Program-made: the position numbers and the translations under genes
Part shown: in pieces, positions 17,416 through 25,436 of the stretch
How the letters are laid out: each line of letters opens with the position of its first letter
Position numbering within the stretch: the first letter of the stretch is position 1
DNA from: Maribacter luteus
GTDB taxonomy: Bacteria; Bacteroidota; Bacteroidia; Flavobacteriales; Flavobacteriaceae
Assembly: GCF_009674825.1 (NCBI RefSeq)
Contig: NZ_WKJH01000002.1
Coordinates: 372,001-436,000, forward strand
Reading direction: 5' to 3'
DNA length: 64,000 nt
The notes under the pieces: generated by a model
What the model was told of the DNA's origin: nothing
Database searches by the model: none
The model's input: only the letters and a program-made list of their open reading frames with translations

Positions 17416-18738
17416 TTATTTTAATTTATCCCGCAAGGTCTTTCGATCTATCTGAAGAATATCGGCCGCTTTTGTCTTATTGCCTTTGGTATGGATAAGC
17501 ACTTTTTGAACGTAATCTTTCACCATTTCATCCAGGGAAACCAAATGGGTATCCGGAAAGTCGATTTGAAACTTCAGCTTATCGGGTAAATCCTTTACTT
17601 CGATGGTGCCATCGCCCATGATTATGGCCCGTTGAATAACATTTTCAAGCTCGCGCACATTACCGGGCCAAGGGTATCTTTTCAATATATCAAAGACTTC
17701 AGGTGTAATTCGCAATAATCGATCTTTATATTCGATTCCGTATTTCTTTACGAACTTTTCGACTAAAATAGGTATGTCGGCCATTCTCTCCCGTAAGGGG
17801 GGCACATCTATCTCAACTACCGTTAGGCGGTAATACAAATCTTCCCGAAATCCCTTGTTTTTGATTTCTTCCAGCAAATTAACATTGGTAGCGGCTATCA
17901 CCCGTATATCCACTTTTTCTGTTTTCCTAGCGCCCACTTTGGTAACCTCTTTTTCCTGAAGTGCTCGCAATAACTTGCTTTGAACAGCCAACGACGCTGT
18001 TCCTATTTCGTCTAAAAACAAGGTTCCCCCTTGTGCTGCCTGAAAGAATCCTTCGCGGTTTTCATTGGCTCCGGTAAAGGCCCCCTTTATATAACCGAAG
18101 AACTCAGCTTCTTGTAAATTTTCTGGGATAGCCCCACAATTGACCGCAATGAAAGGTGCCCGGGAAAACTTTCCGGAATAGTGGATAGCCCTTGCCACCA
18201 TTTCCTTTCCCGTACCACTCTCCCCTTTGATCAAAACCGTTGCCTTATTATCTTTCACCCTTTCTATGATATCGGTTACTTTCCCAAACGCATCCGATTC
18301 ACCTACCATTTCAGCATTCAATCCCGCCAAAGGGTTATTGCTTTTATTCTTGGAATATTTACGTTGTGAACTTTGCTCAAAAGCCTTTAAAACCGCTTTC
18401 CTTAGCTCTTCCTTGGTAAAGGGTTTGGTCAAATAATCCGTAGCGCCCGCTTTAATGACCTCCAAGGCCCCTGAAACGGAGGGGTAGCCCGTAATTACCA
18501 ATTTAGGCATTTCCGGATAATGCTCTTCGGCAAATTTCAACAACTCCAAACCATCGACCTCGGGCATCTGAATATCGGTGATCAACAGATCAATATGGGC
18601 ATCTTTCAAGATATATAAAGCTTCCTTTACGGATACTGCTTTATAGGTGTGATAATCCATAGATTGCAGATGACGCTGTAAGAGCTCCAAAATATCGATA
18701 TCATCATCTACCAATAAAATATTCTCCTTACGTAACAT
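17416..18738 (-). CDS. sigma54-dependent response regulator (NtrC family)
   Basis: The 440-residue protein has a receiver domain (phospho-acceptor Asp about residue 55 in LITDIQMPEVDG), an AAA+ domain with Walker A GESGTGKE and the sigma54-contact loop GAFTGA, and a C-terminal Fis-type helix-turn-helix (GNKTKAADILQIDRKTLRDKL). It starts 2 bp after the histidine kinase and closes the nos cluster. It should turn on sigma54 promoters on a signal from that kinase; targets are not obvious in the window. Confidence 0.95.
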   Translation of the reverse strand: MLRKENILLVDDDIDILELLQRHLQSMDYHTYKAVSVKEALYILKDAHIDLLITDIQMPEVDGLELLKFAEEHYPEMPKLVITGYPSVSGALEVIKAGATDYLTKPFTKEELRKAVLKAFEQSSQRKYSKNKSNNPLAGLNAEMVGESDAFGKVTDIIERVKDNKATVLIKGESGTGKEMVARAIHYSGKFSRAPFIAVNCGAIPENLQEAEFFGYIKGAFTGANENREGFFQAAQGGTLFLDEIGTASLAVQSKLLRALQEKEVTKVGARKTEKVDIRVIAATNVNLLEEIKNKGFREDLYYRLTVVEIDVPPLRERMADIPILVEKFVKKYGIEYKDRLLRITPEVFDILKRYPWPGNVRELENVIQRAIIMGDGTIEVKDLPDKLKFQIDFPDTHLVSLDEMVKDYVQKVLIHTKGNKTKAADILQIDRKTLRDKLK

Positions 18739-18740
18739 AC

Positions 18741-19829
18741 TTACAATTTAGGAAAATTGACGGTGAATACTGTACCCTTGGGATGATTTTGCCTATGTGA
18801 AATACTCCCCTTATGACTGCTGATTATACCATGGACTACGCTTAGTCCCAACCCAGAACCCTCACCAATTGTTTTGGTGGTAAAAAATGGTTCAAAGATC
18901 TTTTCTCCAATCTCGGAATCAATTCCCGGTCCTTCATCAGAAATATGAATTTGAACGTTCTTTCCTTCCTCTTCAATATGAACATTGATCTCCCCTTCTA
19001 TCGGCGAATAATAAACCGCATTCATTATAAGGTTAAAAAGCACTTGAGTCAATTGCACTGTATCGGCTTTTAAATGAACCTTCTGTACACCAAAGGACTT
19101 TGATAACCGTAAATTCTTTGCCTTAAAAGAAGGCCGTAACAGTTCTAAAACATTATCAACAATAGGATTCAATTGAATAACATCCATTTCTTGGGGCATT
19201 TCGCAAGCGAAAAACATCAGTTTCTTTACGATCTCTCTACTAAAAATAGTATTATCAACAATTTTCTGCAGATCCCGGGCTGCTTCCCTATCGGAAAACC
19301 TTTCTTTCAACAACTCGGTGAATCCTAGGATATTGGCCAAAGGGGTGTTGAGTTCATGGGCAATGCCAGCAGTAATCTCCCCAAGAATATGCAACCTATC
19401 GGTTCGTTCTATCTGCCTTTTTACCTTCTCTTCACTGTCCTTGATCTGTTTCCTTTCCATTAGGTTGGAAACGACCAGACTAACGTTATTCAACAGGGCT
19501 ACTTCTTCTTCTAAAAAATCGGATTTCGCATATTTATTCGTCGGATATCCTACCAGGATATGACCATCAGCATTATTGAAAACTTTAATATCCGATTTAA
19601 TGGTTACCATTGATGGGTTGAAACCTTTTGTTTTTACATAATATGAAGCGCTTTTAATTTCAACTTCTGCATAGGTATTGAATTGCCAAGCTTTTTTAAG
19701 GCAATAAGCGATAGCTTCGAGCGACAGGTGCAGTTGGTCGTAGTCTGAATTTACGATAATAGAGTTTACTTCATGAAGACAGGTAAGCTCTTTAATCCTT
19801 TCTTTTAATATGGCCTCTGTTGAATTCAT
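18741..19829 (-). CDS. soluble sensor histidine kinase
   Basis: The chosen start (19829) gives 362 residues and avoids overlap with the upstream gene; a longer frame opens at 19928. There is no membrane segment. An N-terminal GAF-like region (about residues 15-120) is followed by a coiled coil, an H-box with His158 in AGIAHELNTP, and an HATPase domain (LFNLIMNAVYYSP, GPGID, GEGSGLGLS). The partner is the sigma54 regulator next door. A cytoplasmic sensor next to nos genes suggests a redox, NO or metal signal (inference). Confidence 0.93.
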   Translation of the reverse strand: MNSTEAILKERIKELTCLHEVNSIIVNSDYDQLHLSLEAIAYCLKKAWQFNTYAEVEIKSASYYVKTKGFNPSMVTIKSDIKVFNNADGHILVGYPTNKYAKSDFLEEEVALLNNVSLVVSNLMERKQIKDSEEKVKRQIERTDRLHILGEITAGIAHELNTPLANILGFTELLKERFSDREAARDLQKIVDNTIFSREIVKKLMFFACEMPQEMDVIQLNPIVDNVLELLRPSFKAKNLRLSKSFGVQKVHLKADTVQLTQVLFNLIMNAVYYSPIEGEINVHIEEEGKNVQIHISDEGPGIDSEIGEKIFEPFFTTKTIGEGSGLGLSVVHGIISSHKGSISHRQNHPKGTVFTVNFPKL

Positions 19830-19881
19830 CCTTTCAAAATTATAGTTCGCTTCAGGTTTTGAAAAGTTCAATCTATGATTT

Positions 19882-21081
19882 TCAATCCCCAAACCACTTT
19901 GGTAATAGCAAGGATACCAAACTAACAAAAATCAATAAACTCGCTAAGGCCAAAAATTCAAAATAACCATCAAAAATACCAAAACCTAACCAAGCTGCGA
20001 TACCTTTATAAAAAATTAACCCTTCTGAAAGAAAAAACCCCATTACGAAAGCGGTAAACGCCTTATTACCTATTTCCAATAATTTAAAATGGTCGAAGAA
20101 CGTAAACAATGCAATGGTAATTACACCCAAAAATGTTAAGTGGAGATACCCTATTGTAAAGTCGAGAATAATAGAGGCCAACTTTGAAAAATACGGAAGA
20201 CTGGTTACTAGCTGCATCCCCATTTTAATAAAAAGTAGAACAAGTACAATGGACAACGCTTTAATTTGAAACCCCGAAAGAACATTCTTCAAATCAAAAT
20301 ACCCTGCCAATATAAATTTGACCAAGATCACCAATGCTACAAGTTGGAGCAAAGCACCCACCCCCCCCAAAATGTTTAATACAATCGAAGGTGGTATCCA
20401 TAAGGTGGATAGAAAAAAAGTGAACACGATTCCTAAGTTCATACTCCAAAAAAAGGTCGTGAACATTTTCTTGGGTATAATAATATTACGCTGTTCCAGT
20501 ACATAAAAAAATAAACCCATTAAGGCTAGCACCATCCATCCGTTATATTGAAAATGAAGGTAAAAATAAATGGCCAATCTATACCAAACCGACCCTGAAC
20601 CCATGGTATTCATAATAATACCCAATAACCAAGGACCAATACTGGACAACACCATGTAGATAAGTGCAAAACGTATACATTGGTATGAACTGGTCCTTCG
20701 CAAACCATCGGGTACGTTCTTAACAAAAAACCAAGTAAACCAATAGGAAGCAACAAGGAACAAGGTTGAAAAAACAATGGAAAAAAGTGCGTATCCCTGA
20801 AAGGGAAAGGTCACCAACATACCGACCAAGGTTATCTGGGTAAACCAAAAAATACGTCGATATTCCCGATTGAGCCCTTCTTGGACCAAGAACAACTTGA
20901 ACAATAAAGTAGTTAACCCCACATAAACCCAACCCAAAAGCGCTATATGGGAATGCCCGTGAACTATGAATTTATAATTAAAGGGAAACTCAAAAATTTG
21001 GAATGACCGCAATAACAACCCAAGAAATGCCGCCGTAATAAAATAACCCAGCGCTAAATGTACATGGTTTCTCAGGTTCAT
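19882..21081 (-). CDS. 12-TM heme-copper-oxidase-like / NnrS-like membrane protein of the nos cluster
   Basis: The 399-residue protein has about twelve helices. Conserved His-containing helices (HGHSHIALLGWVYVG near residue 40, YLHFQYNGW near 175, YLHLTFLG near 320) recall heme-copper oxidase subunit I and NnrS. The full set of oxidase ligands is not apparent. It lies between nosY and a histidine kinase in a collinear cluster. Possible roles: haem-containing NO/N2O-linked electron transfer, or sensing. Function not established. Confidence 0.75.
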   Translation of the reverse strand: MNLRNHVHLALGYFITAAFLGLLLRSFQIFEFPFNYKFIVHGHSHIALLGWVYVGLTTLLFKLFLVQEGLNREYRRIFWFTQITLVGMLVTFPFQGYALFSIVFSTLFLVASYWFTWFFVKNVPDGLRRTSSYQCIRFALIYMVLSSIGPWLLGIIMNTMGSGSVWYRLAIYFYLHFQYNGWMVLALMGLFFYVLEQRNIIIPKKMFTTFFWSMNLGIVFTFFLSTLWIPPSIVLNILGGVGALLQLVALVILVKFILAGYFDLKNVLSGFQIKALSIVLVLLFIKMGMQLVTSLPYFSKLASIILDFTIGYLHLTFLGVITIALFTFFDHFKLLEIGNKAFTAFVMGFFLSEGLIFYKGIAAWLGFGIFDGYFEFLALASLLIFVSLVSLLLPKWFGD

Positions 21082-21119
21082 AATTACGACCAGCCTCTAT
21101 TTATCAGTACGAAAATAGT

Positions 21120-21902
21120 CTAAAAATCCTTTCGCTTGGATTTGTAGGCCAATCGCCAAATAGGAAGAACGGTCCACAGTACCAACATACCCAAAGAGAT
21201 GAACAATCCTAAATTAGTGCCGAAATAAGATTTGAACACGGCTCCCGTGTACCCTAACAAAGCAGAAATATCCAATTTCAACAATATCAAGGTCCGTGAC
21301 AAATCGATAGGATTAAAGGTGGTAGCGGCCAAAGAAAAAGAATCTAAGGGGTACTCTTCGAAAATTATCAGTGACAACAAAAATAATCCGTCATAAATAA
21401 CCGCCAAGAACAACCACATAAGAACCGCATAACCAAAGCCCTTTATCTTATTCTCATTAGATAAAGCTATATTGAATGCCAAAGCCGTAAAAATCAAGGT
21501 TAAAAATGCCCCTGTAACCAATAGCAATGAAAAGTCCCAGATGGCATCGCTCTGAAAAAGTCCGTATAGGATAAACGGTATCCCCAATCCTAATATAAGA
21601 CTAAGGGTCAAGGAACCTGCAACCCCATAATATTGTCCCAAGAAAATCGAGGATCGTTTTAACGGTTGTGCCAAAAGTAGCTCTGTAAATTCCTTAGAAT
21701 TATAAAAATACATTACCCCAAAGATCGTACTGATCAAAGGTACAAGAACAATGATCACGTTCATTAGGGTGATCACAGCTTTAGAAAGGTCGTGGTTCAA
21801 AAAAAGAAGCACGAATCCTAATGCCAAGTAAAACAAGAAGTACACATAACTCCATCGACTTCGCATTAAATCGTAAAAACTATATTTAAGGATCTTAAGC
21901 AT
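21120..21902 (-). CDS. nosY: NosY, ABC permease for NosZ maturation
   Basis: The 260-residue protein has six helices of the NosY/ABC-2 type, starting MLKILKYSFYDLMRSRWSY and containing YNSKEFTELLLAQPLKRS. With NosF and NosD it forms the complex needed for assembly of the CuZ site of N2O reductase. It overlaps nosF by 8 bases. Confidence 0.9.
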   Translation of the reverse strand: MLKILKYSFYDLMRSRWSYVYFLFYLALGFVLLFLNHDLSKAVITLMNVIIVLVPLISTIFGVMYFYNSKEFTELLLAQPLKRSSIFLGQYYGVAGSLTLSLILGLGIPFILYGLFQSDAIWDFSLLLVTGAFLTLIFTALAFNIALSNENKIKGFGYAVLMWLFLAVIYDGLFLLSLIIFEEYPLDSFSLAATTFNPIDLSRTLILLKLDISALLGYTGAVFKSYFGTNLGLFISLGMLVLWTVLPIWRLAYKSKRKDF

Positions 21903-22605
21903 TTGTAGTATGGGTTGATATTGCCGCTATGGCATGTTCAAAATCATTTTGTTCGGTCTTGGCCATCAATTCGTCGATAGTGCCTTTAAAGTAAATATTA
22001 CCCTCTAACAGATACACGATTTCATCGGCCATTTCTTCAACGAATTGCATTATATGGGTCGTAATCAAGATCGTTTTCCCTTTTGACTTTTCCTTTTGGA
22101 TCAGATCCTTTAATTTAAGCAAGGAAGCAGGGTCCAGACCTGTGGTAGGTTCATCAAGGATGATCAATGGACTATCGAACATAAAGGTCAAAACGATATT
22201 TACTTTTTGCTTGGTGCCACCTGAGAGGGTACCTAGTTTTTTATCCAAAAAAGGCTCAAGGCCTAAAAGTGTAATAAGCTCTTGCTCATTACTGGGTTTT
22301 TGGCGTAGATCCTTTATCATCCGGATCAATTCTTTGACCTTAAGGTTTCCCGGAAAATTGGCTATTTGTGGCAAATAATCGATTTCTTGCCGGTATTTCC
22401 AGTTTTTTCGTATGGATGCCCCAAGTACGGAAAGATTCCCTTTATTGGGAACGACCATTCCCAAAATACTTTTGATCAATGTGGTCTTTCCCGATCCATT
22501 GGGTCCCAAAACGGCAAAAATACCCCCTTCATCAATACGTAGATCCAAATGGGAAAGTACTTGGTTCTTGCCAAATTTCTTATGTAGATTCTCTATCTGT
22601 ATCAT
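21895..22605 (-). CDS. nosF: NosF, ATPase for NosZ maturation
   Basis: The 236-residue ATPase has Walker A GPNGSGKTT, signature LSGGTKQK, Walker B LIILDEPTTGLD and H-loop TTHIM. It overlaps nosD by four bases and nosY by eight, a fully coupled DFY module. It supplies energy for copper/sulfur delivery to NosZ through NosD. Confidence 0.92.
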   Translation of the reverse strand: MIQIENLHKKFGKNQVLSHLDLRIDEGGIFAVLGPNGSGKTTLIKSILGMVVPNKGNLSVLGASIRKNWKYRQEIDYLPQIANFPGNLKVKELIRMIKDLRQKPSNEQELITLLGLEPFLDKKLGTLSGGTKQKVNIVLTFMFDSPLIILDEPTTGLDPASLLKLKDLIQKEKSKGKTILITTHIMQFVEEMADEIVYLLEGNIYFKGTIDELMAKTEQNDFEHAIAAISTHTTNA

Positions 22606-23840
22606 TCTGTTTTTTTCATTAAAGGCATTGCATCCATAAGATTATCAGGAGTAAAGACCGGGGATACTTTTTCGGAAAAATCGATAATATCCATAAAGAG
22701 GCTTCGCAACAAAACTATAGTTTCCGGAGTTCGGTTCACGATGTAAGAGAACAATTTCACCGGTCTGTAAGGCACATCCCCAATACCATCCTTATCCAAG
22801 TCATATCCCGTATAATTGCTCCAATAATTGTTCTCGAACTTATTGTCGTTCAACTTACTGTTATACGAAATATCAAAAGAGTTATATAAGAAATTATTCT
22901 TCACAAATGAATTGGTGTAGCAGGCCCCCAGTACTTTTACCGCCCATCCGTTATTAATAAAGTCATTACCTTCATAAGTAATACGATTGGAGCCCTCTAT
23001 GTTTATTCCTATGGTGTTTTCCTCAAAGGTATTATCAATTATCTCGGCATCGTTTATTTCTTTCAGTAACATACCGAAAGCGGCCGAACCCCAATTTTGT
23101 CTAAATGTATTGCCTTTCATTAAAATACGTTTAGAAAACATGACGGCAACCCCTGCCCCATTGTTTTGAAAAGTGTTATTGGTATACGTATCATCATTGG
23201 AAAACATAAAATGCAGGCCATACCTTAGGTTGTTGGTACTTTGGTTGTTATTGATGGTTATATGATCAGAAAATTCCAGATAAATACCATCCCGTACCCC
23301 TTGTACAATGTTGCGATCCACCACTACATTGTGGGAATACCATAATTGAATTCCGTTTCCGGAGTTATACTCATCTACGGCATCACCGATTATTTTGTTA
23401 TGATACACCTTGCCATGGTTCGATTTTTCTAAATAGATACCGAAAAAAAGTTTTTCCAAAACTACATTCTGTATGATGAAATTTTCACTTTTAACCACCC
23501 TTATGGCCGCATAATCAGTTGTGTAACTGGTACCGACGTTGATCAGAAAAAGTCCGTCTACAGTAACATTATCGGAAACGATACGAATGATCTCCCCTCT
23601 TTTCCCACCATCGATAACCGGATAATTCTCACCCAACAAGGTCAGAGGTTTATCTATGAGGATATTGTATTCCTTATAAGTACCTTTTTTGATGAGGAGT
23701 GTATCAAAATCAACGGCCACCGCAATTCCTTCCTTTATGGATCCCAACTCGCAGTCCTGACATACCACAATGGTTTTGGCCCAAAGGGAAGTTCCCATAA
23801 GCAATAATATCAAAACAAGTACCTTACTGAAATGCTTCAT
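22602..23840 (-). CDS. nosD: NosD, periplasmic right-handed beta-helix maturation protein
   Basis: The 412-residue protein has a Sec signal peptide (cleaved about residue 21) and then many parallel beta-helix repeats rich in Asn ladders (NNTFQNNGAG, NNFLYNSFD). It contains the periplasmic copper-binding motif KVLGACYTNSF region typical of NosD. It works with NosF and NosY in CuZ biogenesis. Confidence 0.93.
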   Translation of the reverse strand: MKHFSKVLVLILLLMGTSLWAKTIVVCQDCELGSIKEGIAVAVDFDTLLIKKGTYKEYNILIDKPLTLLGENYPVIDGGKRGEIIRIVSDNVTVDGLFLINVGTSYTTDYAAIRVVKSENFIIQNVVLEKLFFGIYLEKSNHGKVYHNKIIGDAVDEYNSGNGIQLWYSHNVVVDRNIVQGVRDGIYLEFSDHITINNNQSTNNLRYGLHFMFSNDDTYTNNTFQNNGAGVAVMFSKRILMKGNTFRQNWGSAAFGMLLKEINDAEIIDNTFEENTIGINIEGSNRITYEGNDFINNGWAVKVLGACYTNSFVKNNFLYNSFDISYNSKLNDNKFENNYWSNYTGYDLDKDGIGDVPYRPVKLFSYIVNRTPETIVLLRSLFMDIIDFSEKVSPVFTPDNLMDAMPLMKKTE

Positions 23841-24133
23841 TACCTGACGACCAAAAATTTAGAATCTACCACTGCTTCGACCCAATGTTTTTGTTCTTTG
23901 GGAAAATTAAAATACTGCTGTTCTTTTAAGCGAAAGTTCTCTCCGTTGATATGAAATATTATTTCACCTTGAAGTACTATTAAATGGGCGTGGGTAGGTG
24001 AGGTGTGTTCCGGAAAAACTTCACCTTTTTCCAAACTTATATTAAGGACTTCATAATGGGTAGCTTTTACCAATTTTTGTAATTGGAATTTATTAAAGCC
24101 TTGTTCAGCTATTTGACTGTTTATCTCGTACAT
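23840..24133 (-). CDS. small cupin-domain protein in the nos cluster
   Basis: The 97-residue protein is a single cupin barrel: PEHTSPTHAHLIVLQGEI and the later FPKEQKHWVEAV form the two cupin motifs, with His residues that could bind a metal. No signal peptide. It shares one base with the nosD start, so it is translated with it. Related cupins occur in Bacteroidota nos clusters; the role is unknown. Confidence 0.8.
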   Translation of the reverse strand: MYEINSQIAEQGFNKFQLQKLVKATHYEVLNISLEKGEVFPEHTSPTHAHLIVLQGEIIFHINGENFRLKEQQYFNFPKEQKHWVEAVVDSKFLVVR

Positions 24134-24217
24134 CTTGAATGATCTATTGTTAATACTAAGGCAATCGAAATGAAAGGACGTGATTTACCCTTACGAACAA
24201 CCCTTAATTAAGTACTA

Positions 24218-24655
24218 TTATTCTATTTTGAATCTTGCTTTCAATTCTTCCCAAGAATATAACTGTCCTTTATTTTCAGTTTCAATCTGCTCCGCTGCCT
24301 TTCTTGAACTAAAAGCTGACAGGTATTCGCCCATAGGGCTTGGAATACTTTTACTGATTAAAAAAGTAGCCTCTTGTGCATTGATCAACTCTCCGGGATC
24401 TTGATAATCATTGACCAAAAAAAGTTCTATCGTAGCTACATCAACATCCTTGAGATGATTCATCATACATTCTGCAGCATCGAACTTATAAGCTTTACCT
24501 TTTTTAGTTACTATCTCAGCGGCATGCTGCCGATCTACAATGGTCATGGAACAAAAATGGCATCCATCAGCACCATAATCAATAGGTTTTGGACCTACCG
24601 TACAAGATACCATACTAACAATTACTACGACAAAAAGAAAGAATCTACTTAACAT
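24218..24655 (-). CDS. nosL: NosL copper-binding lipoprotein
   Basis: The 145-residue lipoprotein has a lipobox at Cys18 and the NosL copper motif C-x2-C-x-M (Cys32, Cys35, Met37 in DGCHFCSMTI), with further Met/His in AAECMMNHL. NosL hands Cu(I) to NosZ and the NosDFY machine. It lies 28 bp after the NosB-like gene. Confidence 0.93.
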   Translation of the reverse strand: MLSRFFLFVVVIVSMVSCTVGPKPIDYGADGCHFCSMTIVDRQHAAEIVTKKGKAYKFDAAECMMNHLKDVDVATIELFLVNDYQDPGELINAQEATFLISKSIPSPMGEYLSAFSSRKAAEQIETENKGQLYSWEELKARFKIE

Positions 24656-24683
24656 GGGTTTATATTTTATTGGGTTACACTGA

Positions 24684-25307
24684 TTAACTTAAGGGTGTTT
24701 TAGGCTTTATGGCTTTTTTCCCAACAAAAAATGCAACGACCGTCAACATCATACCTATGAACATCATATACGCCCCTGTATGGGGTAGGGAGGTAACGTC
24801 GAAATTCAACATTTTCTGATATCCCAACAATGGCGGTTTATACGTCATTGGTGTACCGTCCGGGTTGACCACCTTTATAATTGCATGAGGGTCAAGGTTT
24901 GAGCCATAGTCAAGAAGCCAAGCATTAAAATCATACATTCCCAAGATACCTAAAATACTCATTAAGATAAACCAGCCTAAAAACCATTTATAGCTAACCT
25001 TGTGCATAAGACCAAATATGCCTATGATTACACCTAATGCAACCATACCACCGATTACGTAAGGAAAAACCGTGAACTCCCACATATCTTCCGGTTTTGG
25101 AATCACCTTCATACCAATGTAGTGATTGAGTCCGTCTATATTTTGAAGATCAAATTCCGAAACCCCCTGAATTCCAGTAATATGAATGTTCATACCTAAG
25201 GGTTCGGGATATTGGGGCGCACCCAACATAATATTCCATAATGGAAAAAAATACAGTCCTAATAGCAATAATGGACCGATGATCATTAACACACTTGCTT
25301 TTTTCAT
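24684..25307 (-). CDS. nosB: four-helix membrane protein, NosB candidate
   Basis: The start at 25307 (MKKASVLMIIG) is preferred over an upstream frame at 25394, which would run through the nosZ terminator. About 207 residues with four helices and a long periplasmic loop (residues ~30-75) between helices 1 and 2. Clade II nos clusters such as that of Wolinella carry NosB, a four-helix protein of unknown function, directly after nosZ; position and topology match, but assignment rests on these alone. Confidence 0.65.
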   Translation of the reverse strand: MKKASVLMIIGPLLLLGLYFFPLWNIMLGAPQYPEPLGMNIHITGIQGVSEFDLQNIDGLNHYIGMKVIPKPEDMWEFTVFPYVIGGMVALGVIIGIFGLMHKVSYKWFLGWFILMSILGILGMYDFNAWLLDYGSNLDPHAIIKVVNPDGTPMTYKPPLLGYQKMLNFDVTSLPHTGAYMMFIGMMLTVVAFFVGKKAIKPKTPLS

Positions 25308-25367
25308 CACTAAAATTATTTGATGGTTTATATTGTGTTTGGTTTTGAAAAGGTTGCTGGCATATTG

Positions 25368-25404
25368 AAAAAAAAGCGGGCAAATCATATTCACTGCCCG
25401 CTTT
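25368..25404 (-). terminator. intrinsic terminator directly after nosZ
   Basis: Read leftwards, an exact 10-bp stem (AAAGCGGGCA / TGCCCGCTTT, outer bases 25373 and 25404) is followed by a run of T. It should end much of the nosZ message, leaving a lower level of read-through into nosB-nosL-nosDFY. Confidence 0.8.
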
Positions 25405-25436
25405 CAATCGAATCAAATATTAAATTTCGGTGTAGA

